Assembly: GCF_002157835.1 (NCBI RefSeq)
Contig: NZ_CP020809.1
Location: 6,014,001 to 6,078,000, forward strand
Reading direction: 5' to 3'
Length of the DNA stretch: 64,000 nucleotides
Source of the DNA: Mycobacterium dioxanotrophicus
Lineage (GTDB): Bacteria; Actinomycetota; Actinomycetes; Mycobacteriales; Mycobacteriaceae
Part shown: positions 6,794-15,757 of the stretch, piece by piece
Numbering within the stretch: the first letter of the stretch is position 1
Layout of the letters: every line of letters begins with the position of its first letter
Made by a program: the position numbers and the translations under genes
The notes under the pieces: model-generated
Seen by the model: only the letters and a program-made list of their open reading frames with translations
Told to the model about the DNA's origin: nothing
Database searches by the model: none

Positions 6794-9055
6794 CTACTCC
6801 CACACCACATCGTCGGGCGTCTTGTCCGGGCGCAGACCCCGCCAGCTCGGCTGGCGCAGCCGATTGTCGGACGTGCGTTCGCTGTAGCGCACCTCGCCGA
6901 CCAACTCTGGCCGCACGAAGGTCACCCCTCGCGCGTCGAGCGTGGGAAGTGGTGCGTTGAACGGTGATTCGTCGATGTGCAGCGGGGCAAGCAGTTTCTT
7001 GAGCTTGCTCAACTCCTTCTCCGTGAAGCCGGTACCCACGCGGCCGGCGAAGTGCAGCCCGCCCTCGGCCGGGATTCCGAGCATCAGCGCGCCGATACCG
7101 CTGCTGCGACCGCCCTCGCCTTGGCGCCAGCCGCCGATCACCACCTCTTGGGTGTTCCAGAACTTGTCCTTGATCCACGACGCCGACCGCCGGCCGGGTT
7201 GATAGGTGGCGTCCCGCTTCTTGGCGACGACGCCTTCGAACCGCTGCTCGCGGGAGTGGTCCATGGCCTCGGGTCCGTCACCGGGCAGCAGCGGCGGCAC
7301 GATCAGCCCACCACCGGCTGCCAGCGCCTCCAGCAGCCGACGGCGATCGGTGTACTTGGCCCGCAACAACGACCGCCCGTCGAGCAGCAGAATGTCGAAC
7401 GCCCAGAACTCGACCCGGGTGGACCGCGCCCGGTTCTGCATCTCACCGAAACTCGGTACGCCCGCCTCGTCGAGCGCGACGACCTCGCCGTCGAGTATCA
7501 CGTGGTGGTCGGCGAGATCGGCGGCCAACGCCTGCAGCTGCGGATACTCGCCGGTGACATCGCGTCCGCTGCGTGAGCGCAGCTGCAGCTGACCGTGGTC
7601 GGCATCGACCAGCAGCCGGTAGCCGTCCCACTTACCTTCGAATGCCCATTGGGATTCCTTGAGTTTGGCGACGGACCCTTCGGTGGCCAGCATCGGCGCG
7701 AAGTCCTGCAGTTGCACCCGGGGCTGATCCTTCATCCGGTGCGCGAGCCAGTTCTTGCCCTCGGTCTGGATGAGGGCGTACCGGCCGTCGAGGCGGCTGC
7801 CGCGCAATGTGAAGATGACCTCGCCGTTCTTGGCATCCGGGTCGTCGGTGACCCGGAACTTCTCCGCCTCGTAGCTTCCGGTGTCCCAGATGATCATCTT
7901 CCCGGCGCCGTACTCCCCTTTCGGGATTGCGCCGTGGAAGTCCAGATACTCGATGGGATGGTCCTCGGTGTGCACCGCAAGGTGATTCACGGAGGTGGTT
8001 TCGGGCAGGTTCTTGGGCACGGCCCAGCTCACCAGCACGCCGTCGCGTTCCAGCCGCAGGTCGTAGTGCAGGCGGCGGGCGTGGTGCTCCTGGATCACGA
8101 ACCGGTCGTTGTTACCCGTCGGGACAACGCTTTTGGGTACGGGCTCCGGTGTCTTCGCCGCGTCGCGCATGCTGCGGTAGGTGGTGAGCCTGTCGGCCAC
8201 CGGCGCATCGTCGTCGAGCCCGACCAGCAGGTCACCATCCCGCGAAACCCGGTGCAGCACTTCGTCGAACCGCAGATGACGCAAATCCGGGTCCCCGATC
8301 TCGTCCCAGGTGCGGGGCGCGGCGACAGTCGGAAACTCCCGCCCGCGCAGGGAATACGGCGCGATGGTGGTCTTGGCGGCGTTGTTCTGACTCCAGTCCA
8401 GGAACACCTTGCCTGCCCGCAGGCTCTTGGTCATGGTGGCCGTCACCTGTTGCGGCATGGCGTGCTCCAGCTGCTGGGCCACCCGCCGCGCGAGCACCGA
8501 CGCCCCCTGGGAGCTGACCGGATCAGCCAGCGGCACATACAGATGCAGGCCCTTGCTGCCGCTGGTCAACGGGTACGTCGTCAGGCCGATGTCGCCCATC
8601 AGCTCACGCACCGCCTGGGCCACCTCGCACAGCTGCGGCATGGTGACCCCCTCGCCGGGGTCGAGGTCGAACACGATCCTCGTCGCGGGACCCACCTCAC
8701 CGTGGTCGAATCGCCATTGCGGGACATGCACTTCCAATGCGGCCTGCTGAGCGATCCAGGCCAGCCCCTCACGGGTGTCGATCACCGGGTAGGTCGTCGT
8801 CCCGGACTTGTGCACGATGGTGCCGCGCGCCAGCCAATCCGGGGCCGACGATGCGAGTTGCTTCTCGAAGAACGACGGCTCGTCCACTCCGTTGGGCCAG
8901 CGCTTACGGGTGACCGGCCGGCCTGCCATGTGCGGCAGCATGACCTCGGCGATGCTGAGGTAGTAGTCGAACACCTCGGCTTTGGTGGTGCCGGTGGCGG
9001 GATAGAGCACCTTGTCGGGGTTCGTCAGCCGAACCCGTTCGTAGCGCTCCATCAC
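6794..9055 (-). CDS. ligD: Multifunctional NHEJ DNA ligase LigD
   Basis: ATP-dependent ligase D, 753 residues, the ligating and end-processing enzyme of bacterial non-homologous end joining, working with Ku. Domain order is mycobacterial: polymerase/primase (about 1-290; catalytic D130-x-D132 in VFDLDPGEG), 3'-phosphoesterase (about 315-450; HARRLHYDLR with H330 and D332), and ligase (about 455-753; adenylated lysine K475 in EGKWDGYR). A GTG at 9055 is directly followed by an ATG at 9052; either may start it. In M. tuberculosis ligD lies next to ku; here a polyol uptake and utilisation module separates them. Confidence 0.95.
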   Translation of the reverse strand: MMERYERVRLTNPDKVLYPATGTTKAEVFDYYLSIAEVMLPHMAGRPVTRKRWPNGVDEPSFFEKQLASSAPDWLARGTIVHKSGTTTYPVIDTREGLAWIAQQAALEVHVPQWRFDHGEVGPATRIVFDLDPGEGVTMPQLCEVAQAVRELMGDIGLTTYPLTSGSKGLHLYVPLADPVSSQGASVLARRVAQQLEHAMPQQVTATMTKSLRAGKVFLDWSQNNAAKTTIAPYSLRGREFPTVAAPRTWDEIGDPDLRHLRFDEVLHRVSRDGDLLVGLDDDAPVADRLTTYRSMRDAAKTPEPVPKSVVPTGNNDRFVIQEHHARRLHYDLRLERDGVLVSWAVPKNLPETTSVNHLAVHTEDHPIEYLDFHGAIPKGEYGAGKMIIWDTGSYEAEKFRVTDDPDAKNGEVIFTLRGSRLDGRYALIQTEGKNWLAHRMKDQPRVQLQDFAPMLATEGSVAKLKESQWAFEGKWDGYRLLVDADHGQLQLRSRSGRDVTGEYPQLQALAADLADHHVILDGEVVALDEAGVPSFGEMQNRARSTRVEFWAFDILLLDGRSLLRAKYTDRRRLLEALAAGGGLIVPPLLPGDGPEAMDHSREQRFEGVVAKKRDATYQPGRRSASWIKDKFWNTQEVVIGGWRQGEGGRSSGIGALMLGIPAEGGLHFAGRVGTGFTEKELSKLKKLLAPLHIDESPFNAPLPTLDARGVTFVRPELVGEVRYSERTSDNRLRQPSWRGLRPDKTPDDVVWE

Positions 9056-9061
9056 CCCAGG

Positions 9062-10141
9062 CTAGATGCGCGCGCCCGTCTGCGGGTGGAACAGGTGCAC
9101 GACGCCGTCGGGGTGCTTGCGCAACCGTACGGTCTGGGCCAGTTTTGGCGCGGTGCGCGGATTGCACCGGGCGACCAGCTCCACACCGGAGCCCGAGCCC
9201 GCGTGCGTGTAAACGTAGGCCTCGCTGCCGAGGTCCTCGACCAGGTCGACCACCACCTCGATTCCGCCGGAGTCCACGATCTCCAGTTGTTCGGGCCGGA
9301 TACCGATGGTGACCTCGGACAGGCCGTTCAACCGGGTGAGCTGCTCCCGCTCGAGATCGAGCGTCGAGTTCTCGCTCACCTGCACACCGTCGGCGACGAC
9401 GGGCAGTTTGACCAGGTTCATGGCAGGCGATCCGATGAATCCGGCGACGAATTCGTTGACCGGCTTGTCGTAGAGCTCCGACGGTGAGGCGAACTGCTGC
9501 AGTTTGCCGTTGCGCAGCACCGCAACCCGGTCCCCCATTGTCATCGCCTCCACCTGGTCGTGGGTGACGTAGACGGTGGTGGTGCCCAACCGGCGCTGCA
9601 GCGCGGCGATCTGGGTACGGGTCTGCACGCGCAGCTTGGCATCCAGGTTCGAGAGCGGCTCGTCCATGCAGAACACCTGCGGCTCGCGCACGATCGCCCG
9701 TCCCATGGCGACGCGCTGACGCTGACCACCGGACAGCTTGGCGGGCTTGCGATCCAGGAACGGCTCCAGGTCAAGGAGTTTGGCGGCTTCCTCGACCTTG
9801 CGGCGCCGCTCGTCGGCCGGCACACCACGCAGTTTGAGGGCGAAGCCCATGTTCTCGGCGACGGTCTTGGTCGGGTACAGCGCGTAGTTCTGGAACACCA
9901 TCGCGATGTCGCGGTCCTTGGACGGCACCCCCGTCATGTCCTTGCCGCCGATCTCGATGGCGCCCTCGTCGATGTCCTCCAGACCGGCCAGCATCCGCAG
10001 CGCGGTGCTCTTCCCGGATCCGGACGGGCCGACCAGCACCACGAATTCACCATCGGCGATGTCGAGGTTGAGCGAGTCGACCGCGAGCTTGTCCGAGCCC
10101 TCGTAGATGCACGAGGCGTTGCGGTAAGTGATTGCAGCCAT
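9062..10141 (-). CDS. ABC sugar/polyol importer ATPase (MalK/UgpC-like)
   Basis: ATPase subunit of a CUT1-type carbohydrate ABC importer, 359 residues. Walker A GPSGSGKST at 38-46, signature LSGGQRQRVAMGRA, Walker B followed by MDEPLSNLDAK, then H-loop VYVTHDQVEA; the last 120 residues form the OB/TOBE regulatory domain, as in multi-sugar MsmK/UgpC ATPases. The frame stays open upstream, but ATG 10141 gives the canonical N-terminus. It is the distal gene of the transporter operon, 13 bp behind the second permease. Hydrolyses ATP at the inner face of the membrane to drive uptake. Confidence 0.93.
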   Translation of the reverse strand: MAAITYRNASCIYEGSDKLAVDSLNLDIADGEFVVLVGPSGSGKSTALRMLAGLEDIDEGAIEIGGKDMTGVPSKDRDIAMVFQNYALYPTKTVAENMGFALKLRGVPADERRRKVEEAAKLLDLEPFLDRKPAKLSGGQRQRVAMGRAIVREPQVFCMDEPLSNLDAKLRVQTRTQIAALQRRLGTTTVYVTHDQVEAMTMGDRVAVLRNGKLQQFASPSELYDKPVNEFVAGFIGSPAMNLVKLPVVADGVQVSENSTLDLEREQLTRLNGLSEVTIGIRPEQLEIVDSGGIEVVVDLVEDLGSEAYVYTHAGSGSGVELVARCNPRTAPKLAQTVRLRKHPDGVVHLFHPQTGARI

Positions 10142-10154
10142 TTCTTTTAACTCC

Positions 10155-11021
10155 CTACTTGATGGCGCCGAAGGACAGACCACGAACCAGCTTGTTCTGC
10201 GCGACCCAGCCCGCGAGAACCACCGGAAGCGCGGCCATCGTCGCCGCCGCGCACAGCTTGGCCCAGTACAGGCCCTCACCCGCGATGAAGCCGACCAGGA
10301 ACACCGGCATGGTCTGGGCTTGCACCGCAGTGAGATTCACCGCGAAGAAGAATTCGTTCCAGGCGAAGATCACGCAGATCAGCGCCGTGGCCGCGATCCC
10401 GGGTGACACGAGCGGCAGGATCACCTCCCGCACAGAACGCCAGGTGCTGGCGCCGTCGAGGCTCGCGGCCTCCAAGAGCTCACCCGGCACCTCCAGGAAG
10501 AAGGACCGCATCATCCACACCGCGATCGGCAGGTTCATCGAGGTGTACAGGATGATCAGGGCCCAGATGTTGTCCAGCAGGCCGATGTTCGACACGATCA
10601 CGTACAGCGGGATGATCGCCGCGACGATCGGCAGCATCTTGGTGCTCATGAAGAAGAACAGCGCGTCCTGGGTCTTGCGCACCGGTTTGAGGGAGAGCGC
10701 GAAGGCGGCCGGGATCCCCAGGGCCAGCACCAGGACCGTGGACACGGTGGTGGCGTAGAGCGAGTTCAGCAGGCTGGTCCCGACGCCGTTGGCGAACACC
10801 GCCTTGAATTCGTCGAGGGTCGGCACGAAGAAGATCTTCGGCGTCGTGGTGTAGGCGTCGACCTCCTGTTTGAAGGCGGTCAGCACCATCCAGAACACCG
10901 GGAAGAAGAATCCCAGGCCGACGATCCAGGCCACCACGCCCCACGGATCGAACTTGCGCCGCTTGACTTTTCCGTTGTTGTCCGCTGTTTCCGGCGTCGC
11001 GCTCGTCGTGACGGTACTCAT
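10155..11021 (-). CDS. ABC sugar/polyol importer permease (MalG-like)
   Basis: A 288-residue inner-membrane permease with six predicted helices and the EAA loop EAASLDGASTWRSVREVILPLVSPG near residues 175-200, through which it contacts the ATPase. A cytoplasmic N-terminal tail of about 25 residues precedes helix 1. Its start overlaps the upstream permease stop by one base (TGATG), so the two are cotranslated. It pairs with the MalF-like permease; the predicted cargo is a sugar alcohol from operon context. Confidence 0.92.
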   Translation of the reverse strand: MSTVTTSATPETADNNGKVKRRKFDPWGVVAWIVGLGFFFPVFWMVLTAFKQEVDAYTTTPKIFFVPTLDEFKAVFANGVGTSLLNSLYATTVSTVLVLALGIPAAFALSLKPVRKTQDALFFFMSTKMLPIVAAIIPLYVIVSNIGLLDNIWALIILYTSMNLPIAVWMMRSFFLEVPGELLEAASLDGASTWRSVREVILPLVSPGIAATALICVIFAWNEFFFAVNLTAVQAQTMPVFLVGFIAGEGLYWAKLCAAATMAALPVVLAGWVAQNKLVRGLSFGAIK

Positions 11022-11992
11022 CAGGCCGCCTCCTCCTTGCCCGTGAACGATTTGAAGATCAATCGCAGTGCGAAGCTCGCGATGATCATCGTGAAGATCA
11101 CGACGATCACGCCCATCGCGGCGGCCTGGCCGATGTCGAAGCCCAGGAACGCGCGCTGGTAGATGTAGAACGGCAGGTTCGCGCTCGCGGTACCCGGCCC
11201 GCCCTGGGTCATCATGTAGATGGCGTCGAAGGTGTTGACCAGGTAGATCGCCCCGAGCACCGTGCCCAGTTCGATGAACCGGCGCAGGTGCGGCAGGGTC
11301 AGCTCACGGAACAGCTGGAACGCACCCGCCCCGTCGACCCGGCCGGCTTCCAGGATGTCGCGCGGCATGGACTGCAGGCCCGCCAGGATCAGCAGCATCA
11401 TGAACGGGGTCCACTGCCACACCAGGGCGATGATGATCGAGGTCAGCGGGAACTGGCTGACCCAGTCGACGTGTTTGAGACCCAGCGGGGACAGCACCCA
11501 GTTGATGATGCCGAACACCGGGTCGAGCATCGCCGTCTTCCACATCAGGGCTCCCGCAACAGGTGTCACGAGGAACGGGGTGATGAGCAGGGTGCGGACG
11601 ATACCGCGGCCGAGGAACACCCGATCCAGCAGCAGTGCCAGAAGCAACCCGATGATCACCGACAGCAGCACGGTCAGGACGATGATGACCACCGTGTTGA
11701 TCGCGACCTGCCAGAAGGTGCCGTCCCTGACGACGTCGAGGTAGTTCTGCAGCCCGACGAAGTGCCGCGAGCCCGGACGAACCAGGTTCCAGGACAGCGT
11801 CGAGTAGTACAGCGTGAACAGGAACGGGATCTGGGTGACGATGATCATGAAGATCAGCGCCGGCAGCAGGGGGCCGCGGCGGCGCCAGCCTTCGGCCCGC
11901 GATACACCCGGGTCCTGCTTCTCTTTGATTCGTGCGACGTGCTCGGCCTCGGTCAGCGCATCGGCTTCGGCCGGTAACTGACTGGTTGTCAT
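11021..11992 (-). CDS. ABC sugar/polyol importer permease (MalF-like)
   Basis: A 323-residue permease of the MalF/UgpA class with six predicted helices and the EAA motif EAGRVDGAGAFQLFRELTLPH near residue 225. The charged N-terminus (about 40 residues) is cytoplasmic. Its ATG overlaps the stop of the binding-protein gene by 4 bp, and its stop overlaps the next permease start by 1 bp, so this is a tightly coupled operon. Forms the heterodimeric channel with the adjacent MalG-like subunit. Confidence 0.92.
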   Translation of the reverse strand: MTTSQLPAEADALTEAEHVARIKEKQDPGVSRAEGWRRRGPLLPALIFMIIVTQIPFLFTLYYSTLSWNLVRPGSRHFVGLQNYLDVVRDGTFWQVAINTVVIIVLTVLLSVIIGLLLALLLDRVFLGRGIVRTLLITPFLVTPVAGALMWKTAMLDPVFGIINWVLSPLGLKHVDWVSQFPLTSIIIALVWQWTPFMMLLILAGLQSMPRDILEAGRVDGAGAFQLFRELTLPHLRRFIELGTVLGAIYLVNTFDAIYMMTQGGPGTASANLPFYIYQRAFLGFDIGQAAAMGVIVVIFTMIIASFALRLIFKSFTGKEEAA

Positions 11993-13332
11993 GGCTTCTC
12001 CTGATAGGTCTTGCCGACGACTTCTGCGTACTTCTGTGACTGTTCGAGCGCGTCGGCGACGGACTTCTGCCCGGCGATCGCCGCGCTGATCTGCTGACTC
12101 ACCCGGGTTCCGAGGTCCTGGAATTCCGGGATGGCCAGGAACTGCACGCCGGTGTAGGGCACCGGTTGCACGGTCGGCTTGGCGGGTGTGGCACCCTCGA
12201 TCGAATCGAGTGTCACCTGACCGAACGCCTTTGCCGCTTCTTTATATTGGGGAATCTGATACGTCGAGAGCCGGCTGCCCGGTGGTACCCGCGCCCACCC
12301 GAGCTGCTCGCCGACCAGCTTGATGTAGTTCTGGTCGGTCATCCAGGAGATGAATTTCCATGCGGCGTCGGGCTTGTCGCTGCTCTTGGGAATTCCCAGC
12401 GCCCAGGTGTAGAGCCATCCGGAATTCGGCTTCTCGACCGTCGGCGCCATCGCGTAGCCGACCTTGCCGACCACCTTCGACGACGCGGGATCCTCCAGCA
12501 CCGACACCGCCGAGGTGGCGTCGTACCACATGGCCGCCCGGCCCTGGGCGAACTGTGTCGCGCATTCACCGAAACCGCTTGTCGCCGCGCCGGGTTCGCC
12601 GTGGTTGCGGACCAGGTCGACGTAGAAGTTGACGGCCTTCTCCACTTCGGGGCTGGTGAGCTGGGCGTTCCATTTCTCGTCGTACCAGCGCCCGCCGAAG
12701 GTGTTGATCACGGTGTCCAGCGGGGCCAGCACCTCACCCCAGCCGGGCTTGCCGCGCAGGCAGATGCCGACCATGTCCTGGCTGTCGAGCTTGGCCGCGG
12801 CATCGGCCACCTGCTGCCAGGTCGGGTTGTGCGGCATCTCGATTCCGGCCTGCTCGAACAGGTCCTTGCGGTACATCAGGAACGAGGATTCGCCGTAGAA
12901 CGGCACCGCGTACATGTTGCCCTGGTAGGACAGTGATTCACGCAGCGACGGGATGAAATCGTTCTCGTCATAGCCCGGCGTGTTGCGTGCATAGTCGGAA
13001 AGGTTGACCAGCCAGCCATTTTCGGCCCATTGCGGGGCCTCGTAGTTGCTGATCATCACGACGTCGAACTCGCCGCCGCCCATCGCCGTCGACGCGGTGA
13101 TCTTGGCCCGGGCCTGGTTCTCCGACAGCGTGACGAACCTGAGCTTGATGTCGGGGTTGGCGGCCTCGAACCGATTGGCCAGCGAGCGGGCGTCGGTCAT
13201 CTGCGAGTTCGACACCATCGCGATCGTCACGGTCTGATCGGTGGCACCGAGCGAGCCCGCCCCGGCGCAACCGGCCGTCAGGGCCAGGCCGGCCGCCGCG
13301 ACGACCGCGGCCAACTTCCTTGCGAATCTCAT
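11989..13332 (-). CDS. ABC polyol importer substrate-binding lipoprotein
   Basis: Extracellular solute-binding protein (family 1, MalE-like), 447 residues. The N-terminus has two basic residues, a hydrophobic core and a lipobox LTAGC with the lipidated cysteine at residue 22, so it is anchored on the outer face of the membrane. The body shows a family-1 layout with the segment TAMGGGEFDVVMI and an aromatic-rich C-terminal lobe. ATG 13332 is chosen although the frame is open further upstream, because only it gives a signal peptide. It lies 7 bp downstream of the regulator. Ligand inferred to be a hexitol or pentitol from the divergent dehydrogenase and kinase genes. Confidence 0.92.
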   Translation of the reverse strand: MRFARKLAAVVAAAGLALTAGCAGAGSLGATDQTVTIAMVSNSQMTDARSLANRFEAANPDIKLRFVTLSENQARAKITASTAMGGGEFDVVMISNYEAPQWAENGWLVNLSDYARNTPGYDENDFIPSLRESLSYQGNMYAVPFYGESSFLMYRKDLFEQAGIEMPHNPTWQQVADAAAKLDSQDMVGICLRGKPGWGEVLAPLDTVINTFGGRWYDEKWNAQLTSPEVEKAVNFYVDLVRNHGEPGAATSGFGECATQFAQGRAAMWYDATSAVSVLEDPASSKVVGKVGYAMAPTVEKPNSGWLYTWALGIPKSSDKPDAAWKFISWMTDQNYIKLVGEQLGWARVPPGSRLSTYQIPQYKEAAKAFGQVTLDSIEGATPAKPTVQPVPYTGVQFLAIPEFQDLGTRVSQQISAAIAGQKSVADALEQSQKYAEVVGKTYQEKP

Positions 13333-13339
13333 GGCAACC

Positions 13340-14269
13340 TCATTTCTGCGCCAACAACCAACGGGCGCAATCGATATCGCATACCAATAGCCGGGCCAGC
13401 TTGCCGCGCAGGGCACCGAGGATGGCCTGGTACTTACCGGCGCCGCCGGATACCAGGATGGTTTTCTCGCACGTACGGATGTCTTCGAGCGGCACCGACA
13501 TCGCCCGCTGCTGCAGTTCGTGGTGAACGGGCTCACCGTGAGCGTTGAAGAAACGACCGCCGATCTCGCCGACGGCGCCCTGGGAGACGAGTTCGTCGAG
13601 CATCCGGATGTCCAGGAAGCTGCCTTCGAACAGCGTTGTGGAGGTCGACACCGCGCCCACCCCGAACAGCATGGTGTCGGCGCTGCGGCCGGCGTCCAGC
13701 GTGCGCGAGATGACCGAATCCCCGCGCATCGAGACCACGGTCGCGGGGTCGGCGTAGAGCGGGGCGGGCAGCCGGAAGGTCTCGGCGCGCAAAGTGTCCG
13801 CGCACCGCGTCAGGATCTGCTCGATGCCGGTCTGATACGCGGCGGTGGACATGGCGCCGTCGAGCTGGACCACCGCACGGCAACTCGCCACGCCGGGCAC
13901 CAGTGCGGTCGCGACACTGACCTGCTCTGGGCCCCAGGTGAAACCGAGTACGTCGTCGGCGGCGATGCGCCGCATCAGCAGCGCGGCGCCGGCACGTTCG
14001 GCGTTGGCCGCCACGACCGCCTCGGTGAGCCCGAAGCGCCGTTCGAGTTCCCGTTCCTCGTCGGCGTGCAGATCTTCGCTCATGCCGGGAGGAATCACCA
14101 CCTCCACGCGCACAAGGCCGTTGGCCTTCGCCTTGGCGACGAGGCGCCCTGCGGTCGGACGGGAGACCCCGAGCCGTGCCGCGATCTCGGCCTGGGTGAG
14201 GCCGTCGAGGTAATACAGCGAGGCCGCACGCAGAGCGAGTCGCAGATCCTCTGGTGTCGGTGCGGACAC
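13340..14269 (-). CDS. SorC/DeoR-type sugar-responsive regulator
   Basis: A 309-residue regulator with an N-terminal HTH (LTQAEIAARLGVSRPTAGRL, residues about 24-45) and a C-terminal sugar-phosphate-binding domain of the SorC family, recognisable by ADDVLGFTWG, LDGAM and VGEIGGRFF segments. Such proteins bind a phosphorylated sugar as inducer. Starts with GTG 14269. First gene of the transporter operon and divergent from the dehydrogenase gene; two operator-like repeats lie in the 66-bp gap, so it probably controls both directions and itself. Confidence 0.9.
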   Translation of the reverse strand: MSAPTPEDLRLALRAASLYYLDGLTQAEIAARLGVSRPTAGRLVAKAKANGLVRVEVVIPPGMSEDLHADEERELERRFGLTEAVVAANAERAGAALLMRRIAADDVLGFTWGPEQVSVATALVPGVASCRAVVQLDGAMSTAAYQTGIEQILTRCADTLRAETFRLPAPLYADPATVVSMRGDSVISRTLDAGRSADTMLFGVGAVSTSTTLFEGSFLDIRMLDELVSQGAVGEIGGRFFNAHGEPVHHELQQRAMSVPLEDIRTCEKTILVSGGAGKYQAILGALRGKLARLLVCDIDCARWLLAQK

Positions 14270-14291
14270 TGGACCCCACTTCCCGATACAG

Positions 14292-14325
14292 TGAGCAAAT
14301 GCTCATGGGTGCGAGTAGATGCTCA
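14292..14325. promoter_or_regulatory. Tandem operator-like repeats for the SorC-type regulator
   Basis: A perfect inverted repeat TGAGCA-AA-TGCTCA (14292-14305) is followed by a degenerate copy CGAGTA-GA-TGCTCA (14312-14325). Their centres are 20 bp apart, about two helical turns, so a tetramer could bind both sites on one DNA face, as SorC-family proteins commonly do. They lie between divergent starts at 14269 and 14336. Confidence 0.7.
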
Positions 14326-14335
14326 TCACGCTAAC

Positions 14336-15757
14336 ATGACAGATGTGACGCACACAACATCCGCTACGCAAAAGCCCACCGCGGCGCGCCCCAACTACCC
14401 CCGCGACCAGGTACAGGTCGGCATCGTGCACTTCGGCGTCGGCGGGTTCCATCGCGCGCATCAGGCGATGTACATCGACCGGTTGCTGCAGAAGGGCCTG
14501 GCCACCGAATGGGGCATCTGCGGTGTCGGGGTGCTGCCGTCGGATCGGAAGATGGCCAACGTCATGGCCGCACAGGACGGGCTCTACACCCTGATGCTGG
14601 TTCACCCCGACGGCACCCGCGAGGCCCGCGTGATCGGATCCATCGTCGACTACCGGTACGCCCCCGACGATCCCGAAGGCGTCGTCGAGCTCCTCGCCAG
14701 CCCGTCGACCCGGATCATCTCGTTGACCATCACCGAGGGTGGCTACAATCTGGACTCCGTGTCCCCCGACGAGGTCAACGTGTTCGGACTGGTGACCGAC
14801 GCGTTGGCGCTGCGGCGCGACCGTGGCGTTCCCGCACCGACCATCGTGTCCTGCGACAACATCGAGGGCAACGGCAACATGGCGCGGCACACGTTCACCA
14901 CCTACGCCGAACGGGTCCATCCGGGCCTCGGCGAGTGGATCGGCACCCACACCCGATTCCCCAATTCGATGGTGGACCGCATCACCCCGGTCACCACGCC
15001 GGAGGTGATCGAGACCGTGCACTCGGAGTTCGGCATCACCGACCAGTGGCCGGTGGTGGCCGAACCGTTCACGTCGTGGGTACTGGAGGATTCGTTCTCC
15101 GATGGCCGTCCTCCGTTCGAGGAGGCCGGCGTGCTGATGGTCGACGACGTAACGCCCTACGAGCTGATGAAGCTGCGGCTGCTCAATGCCGGTCACCAAG
15201 CGCTCTGCTACTTCGGGTATCTCGCCGGCTATCGCCTGGTGCACGACGCCGCGGCCGACCCGTTGTTCGCCGAATTCCTGCTGGACTACATGGATTCCGA
15301 AGGCACCCCGACACTCGAGCCCGTCCCGGGCATCGATCTCGACGACTACAAGCGCACGTTGATCGAGCGTTTCGCCAACCCGGGCGTGCGCGACACCATC
15401 GTGCGGTTGTGCTTCGGCTCGTCCGACCGCATCCCGAAGTGGCTGTTGCCGGTCATCCGGGAGAATCTGCGGACCGGTGCGCCGATTCGGCTGTCGGCGG
15501 CCGTGGTGGCCAGCTGGGCCCGCTACGCCGAGGGCGTCGACGAGCAAGGCGAACCGATCAAGGTCGAGGACGCGCTGGCGGAGACGCTCGTGCCGCTGGC
15601 CCAGTCTCAGCGCGAGAACCCGACAGCCTTCATCGAGTACACCCCCTTGTTCGGCGACCTCGCGACCGAGCCCCGGTTCGTCGAGGCCTATCTCTGGGCG
15701 CTGGATTCCCTGCACCGCGTCGGCGCCCGGGCCACTCTGGAGGCACTGCGATCATGA
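14336..15757 (+). CDS. Mannitol-type polyol dehydrogenase (long-chain, NAD-dependent)
   Basis: Polyol-specific long-chain dehydrogenase/reductase of 473 residues that oxidises a sugar alcohol to the 2-ketose (mannitol to fructose, or arabinitol to xylulose). The N-terminal Rossmann segment has VGIVHFGVGGFHRAHQ near residue 27; the catalytic K279...N284...H287 set is seen in MKLRLLNAGHQAL, and DNIEGNG is also diagnostic. A GTG three codons downstream is an alternative start. The 3' end overlaps the kinase gene by 4 bp. Because the next gene is a fructokinase-like PfkB enzyme, a hexitol substrate giving fructose is the simplest reading, but arabinitol cannot be excluded. Confidence 0.9.
   Translation: MTDVTHTTSATQKPTAARPNYPRDQVQVGIVHFGVGGFHRAHQAMYIDRLLQKGLATEWGICGVGVLPSDRKMANVMAAQDGLYTLMLVHPDGTREARVIGSIVDYRYAPDDPEGVVELLASPSTRIISLTITEGGYNLDSVSPDEVNVFGLVTDALALRRDRGVPAPTIVSCDNIEGNGNMARHTFTTYAERVHPGLGEWIGTHTRFPNSMVDRITPVTTPEVIETVHSEFGITDQWPVVAEPFTSWVLEDSFSDGRPPFEEAGVLMVDDVTPYELMKLRLLNAGHQALCYFGYLAGYRLVHDAAADPLFAEFLLDYMDSEGTPTLEPVPGIDLDDYKRTLIERFANPGVRDTIVRLCFGSSDRIPKWLLPVIRENLRTGAPIRLSAAVVASWARYAEGVDEQGEPIKVEDALAETLVPLAQSQRENPTAFIEYTPLFGDLATEPRFVEAYLWALDSLHRVGARATLEALRS

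Noticed and set aside
7595..9487. Long plus-strand open frame (630 codons) opposite ligD and the ABC ATPase gene
   Set aside because: Covers two unrelated minus-strand genes and has shadow-like composition.
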